Shown here: positions 1-6,677 of the stretch, piece after piece
Numbering within the stretch: the stretch's first letter is position 1
Layout: every line of letters starts with the position of its first letter
NCBI GenBank assembly: GCA_012514045.1
Contig: JAAZBA010000225.1
Coordinates: 1-11,686, forward strand
DNA: 11,686 nt
Origin: Clostridiales bacterium
GTDB taxonomy: Bacteria > Bacillota > Clostridia > Oscillospirales > QAMX01
Reading direction: 5' to 3'
The notes under the pieces: model-generated
Database searches by the model: none
Seen by the model: the letters and a program-made list of their open reading frames with translations, nothing else
What the model was told of the DNA's origin: nothing
Position numbers and translations under genes: made by a program

Positions 1-31
1 GGCAATTGGGAGCCTCCTCTGTTGCTTTTTT
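1..31 (+). terminator. Probable rho-independent terminator of an off-window upstream gene
   Basis: Bases 2-6 (GCAAT) pair with 21-25 (GTTGC, one G-U). After a 2-base bulge, 9-12 (GGAG) pair with 17-20 (CTCT, one G-U), leaving a 4-base loop. Six T residues follow directly at 26-31. Hairpin plus T-run is the classic intrinsic terminator form. Its position at the window's left edge suggests it ends a + strand gene lying to the left. The stem is interrupted, and the same left arm can pair with a distant partner instead (see 1-72), so an attenuator role is also possible. Confidence 0.5.
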
Positions 32-72
32 GTGTGATAACTTAACTGTAACACATCCGGCTCTCAATTGCT
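1..72 (+). repeat. Long-range inverted repeat able to form a 14-bp RNA stem
   Basis: Bases 1-14 and 59-72 are complementary over all 14 positions if G-U pairs are allowed (12 Watson-Crick pairs; wobbles at 1/72 and 9/64). In the 44-base loop, TGTGT (31-35) can pair with ACACA (51-55). Another run of six T residues sits at 77-82, four bases after the stem. The stem excludes the shorter terminator hairpin at 2-25. Whether it forms in RNA is inference. Confidence 0.45.
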
Positions 73-111
73 ATCCTTTTTTCAAGTATTACACTCGAAG
101 TGTAACACATC
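47..111. repeat. 11-bp direct repeat, two copies 54 bp apart
   Basis: TGTAACACATC occurs exactly at 47-57 and 101-111. The preceding 16 bases of each copy are partly similar, giving about 19 of 27 identical positions between 31-57 and 85-111. Both copies lie upstream of the promoter at 177-190. They could be paired binding sites for a regulator, or remnants of a duplication. I do not recognise them as a known operator. Confidence 0.4.
89..105. promoter_or_regulatory. 17-bp perfect palindrome, candidate operator
   Basis: TTACACT (89-95) and AGTGTAA (99-105) are perfect reverse complements around the 3-base centre CGA. A second small inverted repeat, TTGTA-ATCC-TACAA, follows at 114-127. Size and symmetry suit a dimeric repressor site about 70-90 bp upstream of the predicted -10 element at 180-185. 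It does not match the CIRCE or Clostridium LexA consensus as I know them. An RNA hairpin is the alternative, but no T-run follows. Confidence 0.35.
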
Positions 112-176
112 TATTGTAATCCTACAAGAATTAATAGACTATTTTAAAATTTCCTCTTCCGTAACGGAGAAAAGTG

Positions 177-190
177 TGGTATTATATAAT
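177..190 (+). promoter_or_regulatory. Extended -10 promoter for the yqeG–aroQ operon
   Basis: TGGTATTAT at 177-185 fits the extended -10 form (TG, one base, then a TATAAT-like hexamer). An overlapping exact TATAAT lies at 185-190. The hexamer 17 bp upstream (TTCCGT, 157-162) is a poor -35, which is tolerable with an extended -10. Transcription would begin near 192, giving a leader of about 35 bases before the first gene. Confidence 0.5.
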
Positions 191-227
191 GTGGTGTTTT
201 ATATTAACTAAAACAGTATGATTTGAG

Positions 228-731
228 GTGGTTTTTATCTGGCTTTTTACTCCCGATATCCGATGCAGGTACCTTGCTGAGGCCGATACGGAGGTGTTCC
301 GTATGCTAGGTACAAGAACCATTGTTGTTGATATAGACAACACTCTTGCAAGGCCTAATTCTCTTGTGCCTCTGCCATACGTGGAACGCTGGATAAAGGA
401 GATGCGCATAAGGGGTATTCGCATTATCGCGGTTTCCAACAACAGCAAGGAACGCATATCAGCTTTTTGCCGCAAGCTGGGAATCCCCTATATTGCAAGG
501 GCTAGAAAACCTCTGACCTTCCGTTCCCGGGAAAGGATCCTGAACTCGGAACTTGATAAAAATTACACTGTCGTCCTGGGAGACCAGGTTTTTACCGATG
601 TGTTGTTTGCCAGAATGCTGGGAACGTTGGCTATCCTTGTGGCTCCGGCAGTAAAGGAGGAAAGCCTCTTCTTCAGATTCAAGCGAGCTCTTGAGAGGAT
701 CGTTCTTAAGGATAGGAACTGGTGCAGATGA
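228..731 (+). CDS. yqeG: YqeG-family HAD-IIIA phosphatase
   Basis: This protein of up to 167 residues matches the YqeG branch of the HAD superfamily, predicted cytosolic phosphatases of unsettled substrate. Visible motifs are the nucleophile motif DIDNT (35-39, Asp35 and Asp37), motif II VSNN (69-72), the conserved RKP lysine (Lys94), and the acidic GDQxxTD motif (118-124). The N-terminal LFTPD stretch also resembles the family. The start is uncertain. GTG at 228 has no spaced Shine-Dalgarno. GAGGTG (225-230) is instead well placed for an ATC at 237. GGAGGTG (290-296) is well placed for ATG 303, which would lose the family N-terminus. An in-frame stop at 219-221 excludes anything further upstream. 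The gene heads an operon, and its stop overlaps the ATG of aroQ. Confidence 0.85.
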   Translation: MVFIWLFTPDIRCRYLAEADTEVFRMLGTRTIVVDIDNTLARPNSLVPLPYVERWIKEMRIRGIRIIAVSNNSKERISAFCRKLGIPYIARARKPLTFRSRERILNSELDKNYTVVLGDQVFTDVLFARMLGTLAILVAPAVKEESLFFRFKRALERIVLKDRNWCR

Positions 732-1171
732 AGATATATGTTATTAATGGCCCGAACCTCAATATGCTGGGAGTCAGAGAACCCGAAATTTACGGAAGAC
801 GCACTCTTGAGAACATAAACCGCGATCTGAAGGACTACGCCTACACCATAGGGGCAGAGACAGAGTTTTTCACCTCAAACATCGAGGGTGAGCTTGTAGG
901 CGCCATACAGGACGCCATGAACGATGCAGACGGCATTGTCATAAATGCCGGAGCTTACACCCACTACAGCATAGCCATACGCGATGCCATCTCCGGAAGC
1001 GGCTTGCCCTGCGTGGAGGTGCATCTGTCAAACGTGTATGCCAGGGAGGAGATGCGCCGCGCATCTGTGCTCGCGGAGAAGTGCATCGGTGTCATTTCCG
1101 GCTTCGGAGAGAGAAGCTATTTCCTAGCTCTTGAAGCGCTTATCCATTTTATAAGGAGCGAACAAAAATGA
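728..1171 (+). CDS. aroQ: Type II 3-dehydroquinate dehydratase
   Basis: It converts 3-dehydroquinate to 3-dehydroshikimate in the shikimate pathway, acting as a cytosolic dodecamer in this family. From ATG 728 the protein has 147 residues, the usual length, and begins in the typical way with MK and the INGPNLNMLG strand (6-15). Arg17 and Tyr22 in the VREPEIYG lid are the expected catalytic pair. SNIEGEL (50-56), INAGAYTHYS (72-81; the family usually has NPG rather than NAG), EVHLSN (97-102, catalytic His99) and YAREEMRR (104-111) follow in order. A GTG two codons earlier (722) is possible, but ATG 728 gives the family-standard N-terminus and an ATGA overlap with the upstream stop, which suggests translational coupling. 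The 3' end overlaps the next start in the same way. Confidence 0.95.
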   Translation: MKIYVINGPNLNMLGVREPEIYGRRTLENINRDLKDYAYTIGAETEFFTSNIEGELVGAIQDAMNDADGIVINAGAYTHYSIAIRDAISGSGLPCVEVHLSNVYAREEMRRASVLAEKCIGVISGFGERSYFLALEALIHFIRSEQK

Positions 1172-2235
1172 ACGCAGTCGCAAAGCTGCGCCGTAAGCTT
1201 GGTAATACGGCCGCGGACGCGCTTCTCATAACTTCACCACAAAACAGATTTTACTCCACGGGATTTCGGTCCAGCGCGGGGTTAGCGTTTATAACAAAAG
1301 AAAAGAGTTATTTTTCCACAGATTTCCGCTACTTTGAGGACGCGTCTTCCAAGATTGACGGTTTCGAGCTCATTATGAGCACATATGAGAGAAAATACAC
1401 CGATATAATCAATGAGCTTTCGGAGAAGCACAGCATAAAGAAAATCGCCTTTGAGTCTGACAGCGTAACCTTCGATGAATATGAAAACTACAGAAAGTGC
1501 CTCTCGGCTGATCTTGTATCCATGGGGAATCTTCTTCCCCGGCTTCGTCTTGTGAAGGAAGATTACGAGGTTGAAAGAATAAAGAAAGCTATGGCAATCG
1601 CCGAAGGCGCATTATCCGATCTTCTTTGTATTATAGGCGAGGGCATGAGCGAAAAGGAAATCGCCACTGAGCTTGAGTACCTGATGATGAAGAGGGGTGC
1701 GGAAAAGAAATCCTTTGACACCATCGCCGTATCGGGGGAAAACGGCTCTCACTGCCACGGAGTGCCGTGTGAGCGCAAGTTTCGCAAAGGCGACTTCCTG
1801 ACCCTTGACTTCGGCTGCGTATACGAAGGCTACTGTTCCGACATAACGAGAACGATCGCAATCGGTTACGTAACGGATGAGATGAAAAATGTCTACGACA
1901 CGGTGCTTCTTGCTCAGACAGAGGCTCTTAAAGCCGCTAAGGCTGGAATTGTAGGACAGGATCTCCACAATATAGCCCAAAGCGTTATAGCGGATGCGGG
2001 CTACGGAGAGTATTTCGGCCACGGTCTCGGCCACAGCCTTGGGATCGATGTTCATGACGGAGTGGGCGCTTCTCCCTCTTCGAAGGCGGTCCTTCCCCGG
2101 GGTATGGTGATGAGTATTGAGCCGGGCATATACATTCCCGGGAAGTTCGGAGTTCGCATTGAGGATATAATCCGGCTCGACGAAAACGGAAACACTAATC
2201 TGACAAAAACACCCAAGGAGCTTATGATAATATGA
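1168..2235 (+). CDS. M24-family Xaa-Pro aminopeptidase-like metallopeptidase
   Basis: A predicted cytosolic dinuclear-metal aminopeptidase that removes N-terminal residues ahead of proline (PepQ/PapA/YqhT type). Its 355 residues comprise a creatinase N-terminal domain (about 5-125) and a pita-bread catalytic domain (about 135-350). All five metal ligands are visible: Asp214 in TLDFG, Asp225 in YCSDITRT, His289 in GHGLGHSLG, Glu318 in SIEPG and Glu332 in RIEDI. His296 in DVHDG matches the second active-site histidine of aminopeptidase P, and His197 in SHCHGVP matches the usual LPHG histidine. AAGGAG (1153-1158) lies 9 bases before the ATG, which overlaps the aroQ stop. In Bacillus the equivalent yqhS–yqhT pair is followed by efp, but here a sugar kinase follows. 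Exact substrate preference cannot be read from the sequence. Confidence 0.92.
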   Translation: MNAVAKLRRKLGNTAADALLITSPQNRFYSTGFRSSAGLAFITKEKSYFSTDFRYFEDASSKIDGFELIMSTYERKYTDIINELSEKHSIKKIAFESDSVTFDEYENYRKCLSADLVSMGNLLPRLRLVKEDYEVERIKKAMAIAEGALSDLLCIIGEGMSEKEIATELEYLMMKRGAEKKSFDTIAVSGENGSHCHGVPCERKFRKGDFLTLDFGCVYEGYCSDITRTIAIGYVTDEMKNVYDTVLLAQTEALKAAKAGIVGQDLHNIAQSVIADAGYGEYFGHGLGHSLGIDVHDGVGASPSSKAVLPRGMVMSIEPGIYIPGKFGVRIEDIIRLDENGNTNLTKTPKELMII

Positions 2236-3167
2236 AAAAATACGATGTACTGTCGGTTGGCGACATTAATATTGAGATAACCATGGCGGGACTTAACTCC
2301 ATGCCGGTGCTGGGGCGTGAAATTCTTGCTTCAAGCCTTGTAAACACATTGGGCGGTTCCACCGTCAACTGCGCTGTGGGTATGTCAAAGCTCGGCCTCG
2401 AGTCTGCCTTCGTAGGCAAGGTAGGACGGGATTCCAATGGCGAATTCCTCATTTCGGAGCTGGAGAAACTGGGAGTTGACGCCTCCCACGTTGTCTTTGC
2501 TGATGTGCCGACGGGCATAACCGTATCCATGAATATGTCAGGTGACAGAGCCATGACCACATATCTGGGAGCTATAGACGAGCTTTGCGGCGATGATGTG
2601 CCGGATGAGCTCCTGAGGAACTCGAGACATCTCCATATTGGTTCTTTTTTCCTGCAGAACAAGCTAAGACGGGATATGGCATCACTTTTTGAAAGAGCCA
2701 AAAAACTTGGGCTCACAACTTCCCTTGACGCAGGCTGGGACGATACCGGCTGCTGGGACTACGGCCTGAGAGATGTGCTCAAACATGTGGATATATTCTT
2801 CCCCAACGAATCCGAGGCGCAGATGATAACGGGCATGGACACAGTGGAAGAAGCTGCGGAGGCTCTGTCAAAGATCTGCAGTATTGCCGCCGTTAAATGG
2901 GGCAAAAACGGAGCCTATGTACAATTCGGGGACTTTGTGGTGACTCATAAAGCCTACCGCTGTACCCCGGTCGACACTACGGGCGCGGGCGACTGCTTCA
3001 ACGCCGGCTTCCTCACCGCTTTTATCGAGGGTAAACCTCTTGAAGAGTGTATCGACTATGGACTTGCCGCCGGCTCCATCAGCATAACCAGAATGGGCAG
3101 CGCTACCAGCTGTCCCAACCGGGAGGAGGTTCTTGCTATGATCCGCGACGATATAAGGGAAGAATAA
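2232..3167 (+). CDS. PfkB/ribokinase-family carbohydrate kinase
   Basis: An ATP-dependent kinase of the ribokinase fold; the substrate (sugar, nucleoside or sugar acid) is unassigned. The 311 residues show the N-terminal signature region GGSTVNCAVGMSKLG (41-55) with FVGKVGRDSNG (60-70), the NESE motif (192-195) that positions Mg-ATP, and the C-terminal signature DTTGAGDCFNAGF (248-260) with catalytic base Asp254. SLDAGWD (164-170) lies where family members bind the phosphate-donor side. The start overlaps the peptidase stop as ATGA, so it is translated as part of the same operon. No transporter or sugar-pathway gene is adjacent to hint at a substrate. No terminator is visible after it, so read-through into the next unit is likely. 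Confidence 0.9.
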   Translation: MKKYDVLSVGDINIEITMAGLNSMPVLGREILASSLVNTLGGSTVNCAVGMSKLGLESAFVGKVGRDSNGEFLISELEKLGVDASHVVFADVPTGITVSMNMSGDRAMTTYLGAIDELCGDDVPDELLRNSRHLHIGSFFLQNKLRRDMASLFERAKKLGLTTSLDAGWDDTGCWDYGLRDVLKHVDIFFPNESEAQMITGMDTVEEAAEALSKICSIAAVKWGKNGAYVQFGDFVVTHKAYRCTPVDTTGAGDCFNAGFLTAFIEGKPLEECIDYGLAAGSISITRMGSATSCPNREEVLAMIRDDIREE

Positions 3168-3170
3168 AAC

Positions 3171-3199
3171 TTGAAAAAGCGGAACATACATGGTAAAAT
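3171..3199 (+). promoter_or_regulatory. Sigma-A promoter of the aminotransferase–trpS unit
   Basis: TTGAAA (3171-3176), a 17-bp spacer and TAAAAT (3194-3199) preceded by TG (3191-3192) form a near-consensus promoter with an extended -10. Transcription should begin near 3206, about 56 bases before the GTG start at 3262. The octamer ACATACAT occurs in the spacer (3184-3191) and again at 3232-3239. The second copy belongs to the inverted repeat ATGTAT-ACAC-ATACAT (3224-3239). Confidence 0.7.
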
Positions 3200-3261
3200 A
3201 CGTTGGAATACAAACAGACTGACATGTATACACATACATAAAAATACAGGAGACAAAACAA

Positions 3262-4455
3262 GTGAATTACAATTTTTCTGACAGAATTAACGAGTTGAAA
3301 CCTTCAGCCATACGTGAAATCCTCAAGGTTACGCAGAATCCCTCCGTTATATCCTTTGCCGCGGGCAACCCCTCTGTGGAGACCTTCCCAGCGGCGGAGA
3401 TGGCTGAAATCGCCCAGGATCTTTTCACTAACAGAGCAGGTGCCGCCCTTCAGTACGGCGTTACCGAGGGATACACTCCACTTCGGGAGATAACCGCGGC
3501 AAGGCTTCGTGACAAGTATTCCATCGGCAGCCCAAATGATGATCTTATTATTGTAAGCGGCGGTCAGCAGGGCATGGATCTCTCAGCGAAGGCTTTTCTC
3601 AACGAAAACGACACCATAATATGCGAGAATCCCTCCTTCATCGGCTCTCTCAACTGTTTCCGCTCCTATAAGGCTAATCTTGTTGGCGTGCCCCTGCAGT
3701 TCGACGGCATGGATATGGACAAGCTAGAGGAAACCCTTAAGACAGAAAAAAATGTCAAGCTTATATACGTCATCCCCACGTTCCAGAACCCTACAGGCAG
3801 AGTAATGAGCCTTGAAAAGAGAAAGAAACTTCTGGAACTGGCAAGCAGGTACGATGTAATGATCATCGAGGATAATCCCTATTTTGAGCTTCGTTACTCC
3901 GGAGAATATGTCCCCGCAATAAAGAGCCTTGACACCGAAGGCAGAGTCATATATGTGGGCAGCTATTCGAAGATACTCTCCCCCGGTATCCGCCTTGGTT
4001 TCGTCTGCGCCCCCAAAGTCGTCATGGGCAAGCTGGTGGTAGGCAAGCAGGTAACCGATGTGCATACCAATCTGTTCTTCCAGATGCTGGCTCATGATTT
4101 CCTATCCCGCTATAATCTGGAAGAACACATTGAAAAAATCCGCGCTCTCTACAGAAGCAAACGTGACGCTATGATCTCCGCTATGGAGAAATCCTTCGGA
4201 GAAATGATGAACTTCGAGAAGCCTGACGGCGGTCTCTTCATCTGGTGCGGACTTCCCGAAGAGTATGACGGAGCAGAGCTTTGTAAAATAAGCGGGCAGA
4301 AGGGAGTAGCGGCTGTACCCGGCTCATCCTTCCTTGTAAACGACCGCGACGTAAGCCCCTATGTACGCTTTAACTTCTCCCTCCCCACATACGAGCAGAT
4401 TGACAAGGGTATTTCCCTCTTCGCCGACGCGCTGAGAGAATACCTCGGAAGGTAA
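3262..4455 (+). CDS. PLP-dependent class I/II aminotransferase
   Basis: A fold-type I aminotransferase of the ARO8/LysN-like group, transferring amino groups between an amino acid (aromatic, branched-chain or 2-aminoadipate in relatives) and a 2-oxo acid. The 397 residues are typical in length. Visible sites are FAAGNPSVETFP (32-43), QYGVTEG (64-70), QNPTG (175-179, Asn176), IEDNPY (202-207; Asp204 binds the PLP pyridine nitrogen), SYSKILSPGIRLG (234-246, Schiff-base Lys237 and phosphate-binding Arg244) and Arg369 in YVRFNFS for the substrate carboxylate. There is no fused GntR-type DNA-binding domain, so it is an enzyme and not a MocR regulator. The start is GTG, with AGGAG (3248-3252) 9 bases upstream. 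It is the first gene behind the promoter at 3171-3199. Substrate specificity is not decided. Confidence 0.92.
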   Translation: MNYNFSDRINELKPSAIREILKVTQNPSVISFAAGNPSVETFPAAEMAEIAQDLFTNRAGAALQYGVTEGYTPLREITAARLRDKYSIGSPNDDLIIVSGGQQGMDLSAKAFLNENDTIICENPSFIGSLNCFRSYKANLVGVPLQFDGMDMDKLEETLKTEKNVKLIYVIPTFQNPTGRVMSLEKRKKLLELASRYDVMIIEDNPYFELRYSGEYVPAIKSLDTEGRVIYVGSYSKILSPGIRLGFVCAPKVVMGKLVVGKQVTDVHTNLFFQMLAHDFLSRYNLEEHIEKIRALYRSKRDAMISAMEKSFGEMMNFEKPDGGLFIWCGLPEEYDGAELCKISGQKGVAAVPGSSFLVNDRDVSPYVRFNFSLPTYEQIDKGISLFADALREYLGR

Positions 4456-4475
4456 CAGGAAAGGTAAATAACACA

Positions 4476-5486
4476 ATGGATACGCAAAAAAAGACAATAT
4501 TCAGCGGCATCAAACCCTCCGGCGATCTTACGCTGGGCTCATATATCGGAGCAATTAAAAACTGGGTTAACCTTCAGGAGGAGTATAATTGCCTCTACTG
4601 CATCGTTGACATGCACGCTATCACAGTAAGGCAAGAGCCGGCTCTGCTGCGCAAGAGGAGTCTCGCTCAGCTTGCCCAGTACGTCGCCTGCGGCATTGAT
4701 CCGGATAAAAACATCCTCTATATTCAGAGCCATGTGCCGGCTCACGCAGAGCTTTCATGGGTGTTGGGCTGTTATACCATGTTCGGTGAACTGTCCAGAA
4801 TGACACAGTTCAAGGACAAAGCCGCCAAGAACGAAGACAACATAAACGCCGGACTCTTCACCTATCCGGTGCTAATGGCTTCGGATATCCTCCTCTATCA
4901 GACCCATCTCGTACCCGTTGGCGAGGATCAGAAGCAGCACGTGGAGATCGCCCGTGATATCGCCAAGAGATTTAACGGCGTCTACTCCGAAACCTTTATA
5001 TTGCCTGAGCCTTTTATACCAAAGACGGGAGCCAGAATTATGAGCCTTCAGGAGCCGGAAAACAAGATGTCCAAGTCGGAGATGGATTCTGATGGCTGCA
5101 TCTGCCTCCTTGATGAGCCTGATACTATCATGAGAGCCTTCCGCAAAGCAGTCACCGACAGCGAAACATGTGTCCGCTTCGACAGTGAAAATAAGAAAGG
5201 CATCTCAAACCTCATGACTATATACTCTGTGGCTACAGGCAAAAACTTTGAAGAAATTGAAAACGAGTTTGATGGCTGCGGCTACGGCGATTTCAAGCTG
5301 GCTGTAGGCGAAAGCGTCGTTGAGCTTCTGCGACCTATCAGAGAAAAGACTCAGGATCTTCTCAAGAATAAGGATTACCTTGAACAGCTCTACACCGAGG
5401 GCGCTATGAAAGCCTCAAGGATAGCCTCCAAAACTTTAGACAAGGTATACAGGAAGGTCGGATTCGTAAAGAAGCCGCGCTTTTAA
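4476..5486 (+). CDS. trpS: Tryptophanyl-tRNA synthetase
   Basis: This class I aminoacyl-tRNA synthetase charges tRNA-Trp in the cytosol. The 336 residues match the usual bacterial dimeric TrpRS length. The N-terminal FSGIKPSGDLTLGSYIGA (9-26) contains the TrpRS form of the HIGH motif (TLGS). The central SDILLYQTHLVPVGEDQKQHVE (136-157) is the family-specific tryptophan and ATP pocket, and KMSKS lies at 197-201. The C-terminal part is the helical anticodon-binding domain. AAGG (4461-4464) lies 11 bases before the ATG, and the gene follows the aminotransferase by 20 bases with no promoter seen between. No T-box leader is visible directly upstream, so tryptophan control at this position is not apparent. 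Confidence 0.96.
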   Translation: MDTQKKTIFSGIKPSGDLTLGSYIGAIKNWVNLQEEYNCLYCIVDMHAITVRQEPALLRKRSLAQLAQYVACGIDPDKNILYIQSHVPAHAELSWVLGCYTMFGELSRMTQFKDKAAKNEDNINAGLFTYPVLMASDILLYQTHLVPVGEDQKQHVEIARDIAKRFNGVYSETFILPEPFIPKTGARIMSLQEPENKMSKSEMDSDGCICLLDEPDTIMRAFRKAVTDSETCVRFDSENKKGISNLMTIYSVATGKNFEEIENEFDGCGYGDFKLAVGESVVELLRPIREKTQDLLKNKDYLEQLYTEGAMKASRIASKTLDKVYRKVGFVKKPRF

Positions 5487-5516
5487 GGAAAAACCTGAAA
5501 GAAGAGGAATTTCTCC

Positions 5517-6656
5517 ATGACAGGAAAAAATTATCTGATTATAGCGCTGGCAATAGTGCTTTCCTGCGCTATATCTTATGCGAGCACTCCCTTTGTAAAA
5601 AAGCTTGCTTACAAGGTGGGTGCAATAGATGTACCCAAGGACGAAAGAAGAATGCACAAGGTGCCGATCCCCCGTCTGGGAGGACTGGCAATATTCGCAG
5701 GTTTTCTTGTGTCTCTGCTGGTGTTCGGAACACTTGATATAACAATGATATCAGTGCTCATCGGTGCGACAATAATCGTCGTTATGGGAGTATTGGACGA
5801 TATATACGATATTAAAGCCTGGGTCAAACTTTTGTGCCAACTGGCGGCAGCGTTGATCCCCGTGTTATTTGGCAAGCTCAGAATCGAAACACTCTTTAAT
5901 CTTGACATATTCAGCTCCGACCCTTACTCCTATTTGGGCATATTCAGCATACCCGTAACGGTGATATGGATTATGGCTCTCACAAACGCCGTTAACTTTA
6001 TCGACGGGCTCGACGGCTTAGCAGCGGGAGTCAGCGCCATATCTGCTTTGTCGCTGCTAATAATCTCCTGTGTGCTTGCTAACCCCTATGTTGCGGTGGT
6101 TATGGCGGCGCTTGCGGGCGGTATCCTGGGGTTCCTGCCCTACAACAGAAATCCGGCGAAAATTTTCATGGGTGACACGGGCGCGCTGCTGTTGGGCTAT
6201 ATACTCGCCACAATGTCCATACAGGGACTTTTCAAGTTTTATGCCATTGTGGGCTTCGCTGTACCTTTCCTTGTGCTGGCGATACCTATAGCTGATATCG
6301 TAAACGCAGTCGCTCGCCGGCTTCTCAAGGGTAAAAACCCCATGTCGGCAGACAGAGAGCATATGCACCACAAGCTCATTGATATGGGCTTCAATCAGAA
6401 GCAGGCTGTGGCTATTCTCTACTCCCTTTCCGGTATCCTCGGCATCCTGGCTGTTGTGGTAACTACCAGCGGTGAGGGCAAGGCACTGATGCTTTTGGCA
6501 GCGATAGTGCTGGCAGGCGTAATAGTAACAAGAGTGCTCACAGTGCTTGCGGCGAAGAACAGGGCAGCTCATAAGACTCATGAGCAGAAGGAGGAGGATA
6601 AAACCACCGAGATATCGGAGGAGTCCCGCTCCCCTACAGAAAAAACAGAAGAATAA
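5517..6656 (+). CDS. tagO: Undecaprenyl-phosphate GlcNAc-1-phosphate transferase (TagO/WecA type)
   Basis: An integral membrane enzyme that moves a sugar-1-phosphate (usually GlcNAc-1-P from its UDP donor) onto undecaprenyl phosphate, the first step of wall teichoic acid or similar glycan synthesis. The 379 residues form about ten membrane segments with the family motifs on cytosolic loops: PKDERRMHKVPIPRLGG (40-56), DDIYD (94-98), NAVNFIDGLDGLAAG (157-171), FMGDTGA (217-223) and HMHH (282-285). The HMHH loop places it in the WecA/TagO branch and not with MraY. The last 35 or so residues form a highly charged hydrophilic tail beyond the final membrane segment. A GAGG (5504-5507) lies 9 bases before the ATG. 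No other cell-wall polymer genes are adjacent, so the polymer is unknown. Confidence 0.92.
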   Translation: MTGKNYLIIALAIVLSCAISYASTPFVKKLAYKVGAIDVPKDERRMHKVPIPRLGGLAIFAGFLVSLLVFGTLDITMISVLIGATIIVVMGVLDDIYDIKAWVKLLCQLAAALIPVLFGKLRIETLFNLDIFSSDPYSYLGIFSIPVTVIWIMALTNAVNFIDGLDGLAAGVSAISALSLLIISCVLANPYVAVVMAALAGGILGFLPYNRNPAKIFMGDTGALLLGYILATMSIQGLFKFYAIVGFAVPFLVLAIPIADIVNAVARRLLKGKNPMSADREHMHHKLIDMGFNQKQAVAILYSLSGILGILAVVVTTSGEGKALMLLAAIVLAGVIVTRVLTVLAAKNRAAHKTHEQKEEDKTTEISEESRSPTEKTEE

Positions 6657-6677
6657 AGAAGAAAGGAGCAGCATTGT

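Noticed and set aside
31..57. TGTGT–ACACA element considered as a BirA or NrdR operator
   Set aside because: It does not fit those consensus sequences as I know them, and the BirA in this window has no DNA-binding domain.
1612..2055. Open frame of 147 codons opposite the M24 peptidase catalytic domain
   Set aside because: Antisense to conserved metal-ligand motifs, and no family resemblance seen.
3168..3261. Possible T-box or riboswitch leader ahead of the aminotransferase–trpS unit
   Set aside because: The leader after the predicted start is only about 56 bases and shows no T-box sequence or terminator, so it is too short for a T-box.
6057..6674. Long open frame (205 codons) on the - strand opposite the TagO-like gene
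   Set aside because: It lies wholly antisense to a strongly supported membrane enzyme, its translation is Cys/His/Tyr-rich and low in family-like motifs, and no ribosome binding site was apparent. It is a shadow of the + strand codon pattern.
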